The notes beneath the pieces are model-generated. The model saw nothing but the letters and a program-made list of their open reading frames with translations. It was not told where the DNA came from and did not search any database. Below are positions 50,701 through 62,833 of a stretch of DNA of 64,000 nucleotides, piece after piece. This DNA comes from Membranipora membranacea. Lineage: Eukaryota > Bryozoa > Gymnolaemata > Cheilostomatida > Membraniporidae. The DNA is taken from assembly GCA_914767715.1 (NCBI GenBank), contig OU612065.1, forward strand, positions 38,068,001-38,132,000, read 5' to 3'. Within the stretch, counting starts at the first letter, position 1. Each line of letters begins with the position of its first letter. The translations under genes were made by a program, and so were the position numbers.

Positions 50701-52927
50701 AATCTGATATCAATATCAATTTAATATCAATAACCTTTTTTTTAGGGGTGGCATCGTCAATCGCATCGCAATATGAATTATGTGGTTTATGGTCCATTTT
50801 GAAGTGGTTAATGTGTTCTAAAATTTATAAGTAATTGACTTTGAGTGTTATTTCAATGTTGGTGGTGGTCCTTTTTAAAATTGGCTAAATAATGCTTTTA
50901 AGATTAAGTATAGCATCCCGCAATCAAACAAGGCTCAAGTGCCAATGCTCCAAGTTTTATTCTTCATGTGTTTATACATATTGTAACCCAGCATTTATTT
51001 CTCATCAACTGGTAATAATTGTAGATTTTATTTTTTGATTTTAGATAAGATAAGAGCAAGAGTTGGTTAAGTGAAAACACAAAATGCTAATGCCTTCCTT
51101 TGTGTTTGTAGGATAATTTGGATTAAGGATTTATAGAGGGTATTGACCTTTTGTCTTTATGGATGCAAATAATTTTTTTAGTAAAACGTTGACCTTGTAT
51201 ACATATTGATTATGGGTGTCAACATCTGCTGTTGTGAATGTCATAGAAGCAGACTATTTAGTTATTCCTTTGATGTGATTTTGTGCTATATATCAATGCA
51301 ATGAGGTACAATGTTCAATGATCCTTTTCAACATATCAATCATGCAAACATGAGACAAAAACTTGTTTACGGCTATATACATCTCTGTGAAAATCAGTTA
51401 GGCTTTTGGGGAATGGATTCTGTCATAGATTACAAAGGATGTCAAGATGTTATACGCAAAACCGTTCAGATGTTTCCATTACCTAGAGCGCTTCTTTGCA
51501 TAATTGCTTTGTTGCAAATTTTGGCTCTTGCTGAACTGGGACCTCTTGTGAGTAAACCTTTGAGCATAATGATGAGATGTCCAAATCAGATAGAAATCAT
51601 GTTTCGAGTTGTAAGGATTGTTTTCTTCAGCTTCTACCTAACAAAATCCAACCAATTATGACATTATCCAATGTCTTATTGGTCTTTATCTTGATACATC
51701 TTGCTCCTCCTTCAATTATCAAGAAAAGGATGTCAGGTGACAGTTGTTTTGTTATTGTTGTTTTTGTTGTTCAAGATAAATGCTTGAAAAGATAATCTAA
51801 AGCATAAGCTCCACGTAACGATGTAATCACAGCCGATGGCATGTCTAGACATGCTCAGCCGATCTCACACTGCTACACAGGCCTATGAGTTAGTACTCGA
51901 TGGTCTAGTGAGTCATAGTGGGGTAATAAATCAGGTGCCTAGATTGACCAATGAACTCCCTCAGTTCAATCGATTGACCAATGATATTTAATGGGCGTGT
52001 TAACAAATGACCGGATATAGATGTCATATTAAATCCAGGTCTTTGTCACTTTGAATCTTCACCAAATAAAATTTCAGTCTTCTGTAAAATTGATTTTCCT
52101 ATGCTATACTATGGATGTCATGTCAGGACAGCTTCCATTTCCAAGTGATACAGCTATTACCTTCCATATTTTCGCTACAGCACCACTCCTATCTTTGTAG
52201 TTATGGTCTTTTTTATCATAAATAGGAGGATGTGATTTAACTACAGATATTATCAACTCCTCCATTTTTGATAGCCTGTCACGATTTGATAGATGACGTG
52301 TTTAACCGCGTAATTATTGAAGCAAGCAATCAACAACCAATCAACATAGAGGATCGTCCAGATCACTCGGGCAAAAGACCAACAAGTTCGATGTCCACTT
52401 AACACGAGTAATCACTCGTGCAGATCCACCGATTAACCACTCGTGACCCCAAATCGATGTAAAAATCGTGTCATGTAGCCATAGCTTAAGTCTATATAAA
52501 CCTGTCTTCAAAATGTTATTATTATTATTCTATAGGTTATCTGAAGCAGGTTCATTTCCAAGCAATATGATCATTATGCTATATACAAGAATACAAAACA
52601 GACCAGATGGCTTAACCTACCATAGCCACATGTCATCTAATCTTTTTAAGCTACATTAAACCTTTAACCTTGACTGTCTGTGACTGCTTCTGATGAAAAG
52701 AGTTTGTTGCCCTCTTGATATTGACATCAAGAAACTCATTATATCTTAATGCATCTCATTTCCAACAACCATCCTCTGTATATCGTATTGACCAAATCCT
52801 CATTGGTTGATATTCTTTCATCAAGCATTTCCATTGGTTACAGGGTCCCTATTTGGGGTATCAAATCCCAATCTAAGCTGAAACTTGGGTTGTGTCAATT
52901 GGGGGAATCAAACTCACACTGAACACC
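47742..52927. other. Long intergenic stretch, no supported gene
   Basis: No exon chain was found. Contents: a single arm of the CCTGGGCAGGCTGTC family (48331-48372), a perfect 29-bp inverted repeat (48585-48613 and 48863-48891), a tRNA-like scrap on the minus strand near 49455-49482 (TGTAGCTCAGCGGTAGAAAG), and a direct repeat GATTGACCAATGA at 51942 and 51972. Unspliced open frames (for example 51311-51661) show no domain. Confidence 0.45.
48585..48891. mobile_element. Possible MITE with perfect 29-bp inverted repeats
   Basis: GTAAGGATATACAGAGGGGA followed by CACTTCAAC at 48585-48613 is exactly inverted at 48863-48891. The interior is about 250 bp and AT-rich. The right end continues TCTGTGAT, resembling the CACAGAGTAAGGATAT palindrome at 10513. 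No target duplication was found. Confidence 0.6.
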
Positions 52928-55900
52928 ATGGAGAGAAGAAGTGTGATAGTATTTTGTCTACTGGTGTGTGCAAACATTGTACAAGGGTTGACTGATGATG
53001 AGCTCAGTCAATTCAGCGATGAGGTTCAGGTATGTATCACAAAGCTTGTACTGTTATTCTGACTGTCTGGTGGTGGGATTAGTTGAAGCTCTTGTAATTT
53101 TTTTGACTATTTAAAAGGCAAGGGTGCATGTCACGCATGTTTGATGGTTACGGTTACATTTTAATTTTTGAGTTTTGAAACGCCTCAAATTTGTCAAAAT
53201 CTTTCTCCACATAATCTCTAACTTCATCTATTTCATTGAAAAAAAGCATACCCAATATATAATATATAAATGTATATGCATTTTTCTTTCACCTACCCGT
53301 TCATCATGCCGGTCATTGAACTGAATTCTGGTATTGTACCTATGGGAACACAAGTCATTGAACTCTCATTAGTAGGGATGATTTAATGCATAATGACTGC
53401 ATTGTTTTAAACAGCATGGCTAATTTGAACATATTTTCCTTTTTTTAAGCTTGTAGAAGCTGGTGATGTGTACAATTTTTTCAGCTCAGGTTTCCCACCT
53501 CATGAGATAAATCGAACCAATCCTAACGCTGCCACAGTACAGAACTACACCTATAATATAGCTATAAATCCTAACAACGAAGGTAAGTGCCCGAGACAAG
53601 GGACCAATCAACTGTAAATTATTACTGTTATTAAACATGTGACATTTGCTCGCTCCTGTTAATCAGTGAACTATTGAAGGAATAATGATAATCAGGAAAT
53701 GATTGAAAGTTCCGCAGTGGATTCAAAAGTTAAGAAGTGGCCAAATCTGAGTCCCCCTGCAAAACTTATGGATGGCATCATGGGCGTAGCTGGGGGGATT
53801 CGAAGGGTTCGAACGAACACCCTTCTAGTCCAGTCACAAAATTTTTTTTCTTCATATTTTTAACCTCTCTGTGTTTTGGTACAAAACTATGTATTGACAT
53901 GCACTATGATTGATGTTATAACAGATGTTCACATACTACCTGCAACTTATTAGTTGCAGGACTATAGCACAACAGCTGTTGTTAAGGAAACATGAAAAGC
54001 AACAAATGCCATCATTGTCTCTATATATTCATGACTTTGACATCAATGATGTCACCTAATAGTTGAAAAACATTGCAGGTAAATTTAAAACATAGTCTGT
54101 CAATGTTTAATAACATACTGACTCTCGTGATCTGACTGGGCATGTAGATCACTGATAAACTAGGCTATCGTTACCACAAAGCAGGTGTCGTAAGGCTAAG
54201 TATGCATCATGTCTGACTTGAATTTGCGCATGTGCAAGAACAATGAGTTTAGTTTGGGTTCTGATTGCAATTTTGGTCTGGGGAGATAGGACACCCCCTG
54301 CATAAATTGCCAGTCAAATTTAGCTAATAATGACAATAGAAGATAACTCTTTCTAACAATTCCGCACGCATTTGTGAGTGTGCCACCAGAGCAGGTAGCC
54401 AATCAGATGGCTTCGGAATTTCGAGACTCCAACAACAACCAGTCAACCAGATCAACGTAACTATTTGAGTTGTATCGTGATGACTTGCCGTCACCAGAGG
54501 TATTTAAACAGGAATACAAACGCTGGCAGGCCATGTGCAGGAAACTTGAGGAATTGCCTTCAACTCTTGCATCAGCTATCAAATTATGTGACTCTGACAT
54601 TTATCCGAATATTTATATCATGCTATCTATCGCCTGCACGTGGCCTGTGACCAGCTGTGAGTGTGAGCGATCGTTCAGTGGACTCAGGAGGCTTAACACT
54701 TACCTTCGTGCTGCACAGAGCTCCGAGAGACTAGACGCTCTCGCCATGATGAGCATCCATCGAAGCATGGAAATAGATGTTGAACACATTGCAAATCTAT
54801 TTGCTCTGCTCCACCCACGGCGAATGGAGTTAAATATTTTGAGCTAACTAACATGTTTATAATATAATTTATAGTAAAACTTGCATCACGATTCAAGGTC
54901 ACTACTAAAAATTACCACTGATTGGGCCAGCCTGGGCCGTTTATTTCATTTTGACTTTAAAAGTAATAAAAAATACATCCTATTTTACTGTTACATTTCT
55001 ATGGTTTATACAGCTGAAATCGATTCTGGTGATATGTTAGCTAACCAAAAGCTTCGGCCGTCCCGGACCCCACTGGGGGGCTTACAGTGCCCCCCCAGAC
55101 CCCCAAGCTGTATTACTCCGGCACTACATGTCTTCGGCTCAGGCGCTTCGCGCCTTCATGAAACTACATCCCACTAAGAACACCCTCAATGATGACCCAG
55201 CTACGCCCATGGATGGCATTGGAAATTGTCCCCTTCTGTTCAAGCGTGATAAAGATGTGTGGTATATGCATTTTACTAATCTGAGCAATGAACTAAAGGT
55301 TTAGTTCATTGATCTGAGCAAGCCCAACAGACTGCTGAAATTGAAACTGATAGGATGAGGGTTTTCCTTATGGGAATAGTGTTGGACAAATTTACCATCA
55401 TTTTGTAGGTGATCAGATCTGGTGCACAAGTCTAGGACCTGTAGGCTTTGCCACAAATGGCGTAGCTATTTACAACGCTCTCACTAATACCGCAACAGAT
55501 GCTGTTAAGTATGAAGACTTTGATAACTGCCAGGGTCACTCTGGTCCTCATGGCTCCTACCACTACCATCAGTTTCCTTGTAAGTGTATAACAGTAGCTT
55601 TCTAGAAGCATCAGTTAACTTTTGTTTTAGATTAAGAACAACGACCACCATCATTTCAGATTCATTATACCAGGTAAATTTTTCAGGAAGTGCATAATTA
55701 GATTCATGTACACATGCAACAATTGTGTCTCATATATCCAAGCACCAAATTGGACATTCCATGCTAAAAGTTTTTATTACATAGTTTTCATACTGTATCA
55801 TACTTCTCTTCTAAGGCTCTATCACAATTTAAACACTCTTTTTCGAGTGACTACGATGTTTCAAGATTTCAATGATCTTTTACAGCTTGTGTAGCTGCAA

Positions 55901-56776
55901 TTACTGATGTCGATAAGTTCATTGGAATAGCTTTGGATGGTAACCCAATTTACGGACCCAAGGCAAGCGACTTCGATGAGGATCTTACATCTGCTGATTT
56001 GGATGCTTGCCATGGAAGGTTCAAAGATGGTCGCTACAGATATCATGTCACTGCTGACTTCCCATATATTGTCGGATGTTTCAAAGGTATTCACAGATAA
56101 CTTTGTGGAAATAGTTCCGGTTTTCTTGAATTCTGATTTTATTGTTTGAAACTTCACCAAATGTAAGCAACGGCGGCCATCGTGGTTAGTGTCATCCATA
56201 TCAGGAGTGCATTTTTGTCATATAAGGTTGAGTCGCATGAATATTTAAAAATACCCTAAAATGCTTATTAACTTGTATGTATTTGCAGCTGAGGCAGCAG
56301 AGAAAGAAGGTGCATCTGATGGACCAGGAGGGGGCAGACCTCCACCTGCAAGAAGGAGGAGACAAACCGAGGATGCTGTGTGTACCAACACAGAATGTAA
56401 GTTTGATAGAATAGTTAGATTGTGATCTCAAGTTATATTTGTGTGAGATCAACATTCATAAAACCTAACTTGTTGTTTTTAAAGGTACAATGTTTGCTGT
56501 AGGTCCTGATATGCAGGTGTGAGGTTCAAACTCTGGTTTTTTGTTTTGTCATAACTTTGTGTTTCCTGTTGAACAGATGGAGCTATGTTGTGTGATTGTA
56601 CCAGCGGAACATTAACACAGTGTGATACTCTTACTGATGATGATGCTCACCTTTGCGACGACACTAGCTCTATTGTTACAGAAGTTAGCGATGATGAAAA
56701 TGGATCAACATCGAATTTTTCTTCTTCGATAGCAATTATTGCGATCATTACAAATGCGATAATTACAATTATATGA
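52928..56776 (+). CDS. YHYH-domain secreted or GPI-anchored protein
   Basis: Six exons (52928-53029, 53450-53582, 55409-55579, 55886-56086, 56289-56396, 56577-56776) splice in phase to 304 residues. The start ATG gives a signal peptide (RRSVIVFCLLVCANIVQG). The domain has FATNGVAIYNA, a CQGHSGPHGSYHYHQFP block with YHYH at 129-132, ALDGNPIYGPKA at about 151-162 and a second YRYH at 186-189 after LDACHGRFKDG. This is the YHYH domain family, of unknown biochemical function; the His/Tyr clusters could bind metal, which is inference. A proline/arginine linker and Cys-rich acidic segment follow (CDCTSG, TDDDAHLCDDTSS). The extreme C-terminus is hydrophobic (SIAIIAIITNAIITII) with small residues before it, fitting a GPI-attachment signal. 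The exon 2 acceptor (TTTAAG) is slightly unusual. Intron 2 carries a hAT element. Confidence 0.88.
53779..55211 (+). mobile_element. Internally deleted hAT transposon with TIRs and 8-bp TSD
   Basis: CATGGGCGTAGCTGGG at 53779 is exactly inverted at the right end (CCCAGCTACGCCCATG to 55211). GATGGCAT flanks both ends (53771-53778 and 55212-55219), the 8-bp duplication typical of hAT. An open frame at 54470-54847 encodes the hAT C-terminal dimerisation region (ACTWPVTSCECERSFSGLRR in outline: TWPVTSCECERSFSGLRRL, then RLDALAMMSIHR). The N-terminal catalytic part is missing, so the copy is non-autonomous. The exact TSD and TIRs suggest a fairly young insertion within intron 2 of the YHYH gene. 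Confidence 0.92.
55279..55318. repeat. 26-bp palindrome flanked by 7-bp direct repeats
   Basis: CAATGAACTAAA and TTTAGTTCATTG form a perfect palindrome at 55286-55311 with a 2-nt centre. ATCTGAG abuts both sides (55279-55285 and 55312-55318). It shares its CAATGAACT ends with the palindrome at 1337. It lies just past the hAT copy. Confidence 0.65.
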
Positions 56777-58476
56777 TAAGTTTGGAGAAAATTGTTTAAT
56801 TAAACAGTTCATTTAATATTTTACTGCTACACACATTTGTACTTAAAAATATAAATACTGCAACTTGTGATCAACACCAATGCAGATTTTCATTCCAACA
56901 AATGTCGCTTTTTGTTTGTTTGTGCGAATCATGTTCTAGTTATTGATTGAGGGACCCTTCTGATTTGATATATGAAGTTGCCGATCTTTTCATTACCACT
57001 TGTGTTTTGATTGAGTTGGAACAGATCATGGTCCACTTCTGTCCATTGAGGGAAAGGATATATTTATTTTCTACTTCACTTTATTTGATTGTGTTCTCAG
57101 TGTAGCTGTCAGAAAGGAGTGTCAGATGCAGCAAACGATTAACCGTACAAGAAAATTAGAGGGACACACACACAGTCAAAATCTTCGACAACGGGATAAC
57201 AAATTTTATTTCCGAAAAGTGCGACAGTACAAAACTAAAGGTCAATCACATATCATATAAAGACACAGTGCAATAAATAACTAATTAATATTCAACCAAC
57301 ACATTTCTGTACCAGACCCTGGGCCGAAACCATAAAAATTTATAACCAAACATAATCTGTATTAGAAATACCATAAAAATATGACACTTGTCAAAAATAA
57401 TTACCATGCATTACTATGCACCTATTATTGGTAATTAGTTTCAAAAATCGAGAAAAACAATGAGCTTGCAAAAGTCAAAAGCTAAGACTAAGGGTGAGGC
57501 CTAGGTCACCAGACATCATAACACAAATTACACTGGTTTCTGATTATCTTTTTTTTCCGGTCATAAGTTCCATTGTCATCCACATGTTGTCAATTTGAAT
57601 AGCTGTGGTGATCTGTTTCGGCATTATTATTATTGGCTTGATCTGCTTGTTGTGAGAGCTGTGCTGCTTGTCCGCTGACTTCGAATTTGATGATATGAGA
57701 ACCAGGGACTTTAGAGTTATAGATATGAAATCTAATCAGGGCGATAGTGTAGTAGAGTATGCATTGAGATTTAACCCAGCATGCTGTGCAGACAGGAAAT
57801 CACCATTAACCCCGCATAATCTGTAAAACAAAACAAAGCAAAGTTAGTTTAAATTCAATTATTACTAAGAGCTTAAACTAAGACCCAACAGAAACATACT
57901 TAAACATTTCAGTGTAGGGTTAAAGCTCAAACATCATAGGTTATCATTATTGAAATTTATCTAGACACAGGCTATATGATGATGGAAAATAGTAATATTG
58001 TAGTAAATAGAGGGAATAATACACTGAGGGCGTATTGAAATATAACAAAACATAATCACAGGGCCATGAAAAATCTGGGCACGTGAAACAACCCGTGGAG
58101 AATCACACAACAGGAAAAACAACAGAAGTCACAAAACATCTTCAAAATAACCGCAGAGTCACGAGATCTTTGGGCACGTGAAACAACTCTGGAAAGATTG
58201 CGAAATTAGAAAACCAACATATTGCACCGTAGAAAACAAGTGCACTTGTGACGCCATAAGTTTAGAGAGTAATGACGAAATTAAGGCAAAAACCAATAAC
58301 AAGGTTAACACCTTTTACGCCTGTAAATGCAAACATTGCACAATAACAGGACTGCAAACCAGCACTATAAAAGCCTGATGGACACTTGTAAAAATGAGTC
58401 AGTGCTAAGAGGCGGGTTCACGGCGTACAGCAAAACATATTTAATCAGATAACTATCTGATTTAGTCAGCCCAAGG

Positions 58477-58830
58477 AGCTTTGATATTCACAAAGGTACA
58501 GATACCGCTATTCTACAAGCGAGGAAAATTGTCTAAAATCATTTAGACACATTCAGCCAACAGAGCTTTGATATACACAAAGGTACAGATACCGCTATTC
58601 TACAAGCGAGGAAAATTGTCCAAAATCATTTAGACACATTCAGCCAACAGAGCTTTGATATACACAAAGATACAGATACCGCTATTCTACAAGCGAGGAA
58701 ACTTGTCTAAAAACATTTAGACACATTCAGCCAACAGAGCTTTTGACAAACTACAGAGAGTTCCAAATACCGCATTTCAGCGAGGAACCAAGTCTAAGAT
58801 AGTTTAGACATACACAGAGATACAGATACC
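58477..58830. repeat. 87-bp tandem repeat array
   Basis: AGCTTTGATAT.CACAAAGGT begins units at 58477, 58564 and 58651; a shorter-matching unit starts at 58738. Each contains ACAGATACCGCTATTCTACA, AGCGAGGAAA and a TAGACACATTCAGCCAACAG end. Decayed copies trail to about 58930. Not obviously coding. Confidence 0.85.
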
Positions 58831-60966
58831 GCAATTCACAAGTGAGGAAAATTGTCTAAAATCAATTAGACGCAATTCAGCCGACAGAGCTAAGACACAA
58901 AGTTACAGATACTGCTATTTACAGCAAGATGACAGATATCACACAGAATTCAAGGTCATTTGCACCAAGGGTAAGATCTTATTATAAAGATTTTGAATGT
59001 TTATGTATTTTTATGACTAAATGATAAATGCCAAGTTATTGTCAAAACAGTGATTGATTTATTGCCTGACGATTAGAACCATATTTATAGTTTGTTATTA
59101 TTGTTGAAAATAAATCCTTGAGCAATTCCACCGAGAATTGCGCCCAACACAAAACTAAATCAGTGCTCAGTAGTTGAGGCTAGCGCACATTGTACGATAG
59201 TAGCTCTACTTACCGCTGAGGTATTGTTGATCAACAGTTCAGTTGTGTTTTTGAAGTCCTCTCTAATAACCGAATTATCAGCAATTATAAGTCCAGATCT
59301 GCTACCATTGCATTTGCACTATTTGAACCACGCATATCGCGGATTCTAAAACAGAAAATTGGAGGACATTTTATTATTTGGGATTTGAGCCAAGGAATGA
59401 ACAACTCCAAATTACAGTCCGATTAATCAAACACAAAATTCATTTACTATAAATATCATATTACATAATACAATAAACACAAATTCCATGCTGATAGGAG
59501 TTTAAGTCTTTAACTCCTTGCTTTCAGTAGCAGCATCACCACTGTTCATACCATGATGCAAGCCAATACATTCACTTTTGGTCAGAGCTTTCTTGAAACA
59601 TCGTGAGAGAAAAATAAAATAATACATTATTATATATATTGTATGGATTTCCTGCCTTAGACATTAAAACTTCATAACCCTACCTGTTACATCAAAATAG
59701 AATTTCAACTCTCAATTCAAATTCCAATTCTCAAATGCAACACAATTGTTTATGCACAGAATGTGATAAATTAACTATCTATAAAATGTAAATTAGTTAT
59801 TTATAGCAAGATTTCCTTGAATTTGCATATTCGGAAAAGGAGTCATCAAATACTGCCTCAAGAAATAAAATGACTTTTACTCCAACACTCTCAGTAAATT
59901 CTTCCTTTATTTACAGACAACCAATGACCCTTCTGAGTTGCCTTTAGCCTGAACAACAACTTTTCCACTTTGAAGCCACGCGATACTATATCAAGCATTT
60001 TTCTTATCAAGCCTGTCCCTGAGTAACATTGTCAACATGTTTATATATCATTATCCAGTTCCTTTTACGACCTTTACAAATGCTGACAAATATTTGGCGG
60101 CTAAAGACTTTGTTGCCAAGAGCAGCATTCAATATTTTATCATGCAATAGCGGTTTTCCTATATGTCGTAACAGATCAGCAGAAAAAGAAGGCTCATTAA
60201 TATATCTATGTAAACTTGCAAGGATCGGGAGTTTCTGGCAGGTAGACATATTATCAATGGGACTGTGTATTAATGGCAGTTAGATATGTCTAAGCAAGGT
60301 CAATCACCTGCTATAAATGGATGAGTTATGTGTGGTGGAAGCCAAAGCAAAACAAAAGTTGTCAGTCAATAACCTGATTCCATGCTCTGCTCTCTATACT
60401 TCATCTGCGCAACATGTTTGAAGGATAGGCTTCATGAGAAGGGTTCTGACCTAGATCAAATTTGCTCCTTCTTTACGTGTAGCATTCTTTTTAGAATTCT
60501 GGGTTAGGTAGAGGAATATGAAGGTGAATGATGAAAGAAAGTGTCACATTCCTATATGCTGCTGAATTTGAGAATGATAATTGAGAGATAGAATGGACAT
60601 ATATAGCACAAATCGCAGGCCATGATCCTTGCAAAGATTCAATTTATTTATGCTATTTTGCAGGCATGATACGCTATTTTGGAGCCAACGATGTAATGTG
60701 AGTATGTCTTTTCCTTTTTTATATATCATTTACATTTGATTTAGCTAAAATCCTACACCTGACCCCTACAGGCAACTGAAATTCATCACCTTGGTTACTT
60801 AGGGCAAACATAGATCTTCATTCAAACATTGATAAATAGACGCAGGGTCACAAGACTCAAATAGAAAAAAATCTCAAGAGTATCATTACATGTATTGTAA
60901 CAACCTATTTTGATGTATGAATCCTGAGAATAATATAAATAGAAAGAGATACCTGACAAAATGCAT

Positions 60967-61141
60967 CAATCAATTTTTACTAGACACTTGTCAAGCTACC
61001 GAATCACAAAAAATTAAATTGACATTCGGTGTTTATAAAAATAGTGCGAGTTTTCAATCAATTTTTACTAGACACTTGTCAAGCTACCAAATCACAGAAA
61101 ATTAAATTGACACTCAGTGTTTATAAAAATAGTGCGAGTCT
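60967..61141. repeat. 88-bp tandem duplication
   Basis: CAATCAATTTTTACTAGACA opens both copies (60967 and 61055), which differ at only a few positions and both end in TAAAAATAGTGCGAGT. The near identity suggests a recent duplication. Confidence 0.85.
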
Positions 61142-62833
61142 TTAAAAAAATGCGTCATGATGCTAAGTTTATCCTTATGCGTATCCGTATCCTTGTATCA
61201 TTCTTGGTTTATGGAGAGATGTTATATTTTCATTGTACGTTAACTGTGGTTTTGCTTGACAGCTACTTTGCCCAACCTAGTAACGTTTCCTGGGACCATC
61301 AATAAAACAGTAATAATGCTGCATTAGGGTGATTTATAGTAGCTGTCCTTGGTGTGTTAAATTAGAATTATTTTGTTGATATAGTAGGATATATATCCTT
61401 ACTCTGTGATATTACTCAGTGGTCGCTGCCCTGCCATATATATAATGATGCCATATTATACGTGTGCCCTGGTTGCGATAATGATCGCGATGATTACAAA
61501 AATAATTCAAAGATAGTACCTGCATTCTTGCTCAATGTTAGACTTTTCGAGACCAAATGAGACAGTAACCACCGACTTACCATTTATAAGTGTCCCAGAA
61601 AGCATGGGCCATTAATGGTGCTCAATGATTTTGACTGTTGGGTTAGTCTAGTTTTAGGAAAATAAGAATTGAGAATCAAAAGCTACTAGGTCTGCTAACG
61701 TGCGTCACGTAATCTATTTAATCTATGAAATTTATTAGGTCCAGTGATCCTCACTCTGTACTGCGAACATAAACATTTGTATGATTGTTGGCTAAATAAA
61801 AAATATAGCCAGTGGTGTGAGAGGGTGACACCAGTTCCAATGATATGATGTTTATTCTAGGATTGTCATCTCTCTCAATGTGGCTTTATTTTCTATTTCC
61901 CATGAATTTATAGAGACTAAGTCCATTTAACCACTGACAAAAGTCTCCTGCAATCTTTTGCCAGTAGAAAAACCTGATCTCTAAATTGAAAGGAGAGTGC
62001 ACATTTGACTCTATTCTACGGAAATAATCCTATATTCTTGCTTAAGCAAAATCTCTATCTCAGTGGTTTTCCCATGAGTGTCCATGCTTTTCCTATTTTT
62101 TCAATGGAATAACAACAATCTCTTCTGAATTTCAATTCTCAAAGACTTAGAGGTAAGTTAATTCTAATATATTCCACAGTGGATGTACTCCTGACCAATA
62201 GATTAAGCTTGTTTGGTGGGTGGATAGAGGAAACAGTTAGAGTTTCATTCTCAGTCTCATTCTTCTTTCTCTCATTCACCCGCCCTGGCTGCGCCCTATT
62301 CAATTCAGGTCAATAGACTGGGCCCACTCATTCACCACCATCATCATCATACTTGTGTTCTAACTGGTTGTCTCTGTGAGTGTTAGGTAATTGGAAATTT
62401 GAGGGCACACTATGCCTAGCAGGTGTTTGTAATGAAGGAATGATGAGGAATTAGTTATTCAAAGGACATGTTCATTTTAAGTAGGTTATCTTAGTGGGAT
62501 TGGACTGGAAATTCCAGCAGGGCAAATTTTAACGACTTCAATCTACCATAGCAAAGCAGTCAAAGCAAGATTGTAAGGGGATTATCACATGTATAAATTA
62601 TTATATTATTTCCCTGTGAGATGCATAGATTTGCTCCATTTTGCTCCCTTATGTGAACAATTTTCCAGCGCAGGAGGGCTCTCAGCCGCCCCTCCCGCAG
62701 TTGGCCTGACAGGGTTGGGGTAAGAAATATTTCCTCTCAACGCCACTGGTCGCTCTATGATTCTGTTATAGTCTACACTCTCAATTCTAATGACAAAATT
62801 AGACACAAATCATGGTCAGCTGTTAGTGCTCAC

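Larger units (their letters stand above)
56777..62833. other. Region between the convergent YHYH genes, repeats and no secure gene
   Basis: The missing 3' exons of the minus-strand YHYH paralogue should lie here but could not be placed. Two splice-like minus-strand segments (around 59219-59352 and ending near 57823) were weighed and not accepted. It contains an 87-bp tandem array (58477-58830), an 88-bp duplication (60967-61141), a repeated GGGCACGTGAAACAAC motif (58077 and 58172) and an AGGATATATATCCTTACTCT hairpin at 61387. Confidence 0.45.

Noticed and set aside
51311-51661. 116-codon open frame
   Set aside because: No domain, signal peptide, splice partner or codon character; AT-rich surroundings make chance frames likely.
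58477-58830. CRISPR-like array
   Set aside because: The 87-bp units are contiguous tandem copies with no unique spacers, and the DNA is eukaryotic.
59219-59352. Minus-strand segment with TTTTAG acceptor and GCG|GTAAGT donor, followed by a segment after TTTACAG at 57823
   Set aside because: The only usable frame of the first segment has an in-frame stop near its start, and the exit phase gives an immediate stop in the next segment. No resemblance to YHYH 3' exons was convincing. Possibly an untranslated or non-coding transcript.
60007-60283. Overlapping open frames of 80-84 codons on both strands
   Set aside because: Mutually antisense, no recognised domain and no supporting splice sites.
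62606-62806. Open frame that could extend the minus-strand YHYH paralogue to a stop
   Set aside because: Phase is compatible through an AG at 62787, but the sequence does not resemble the paralogue's tail and has no GPI-like end.
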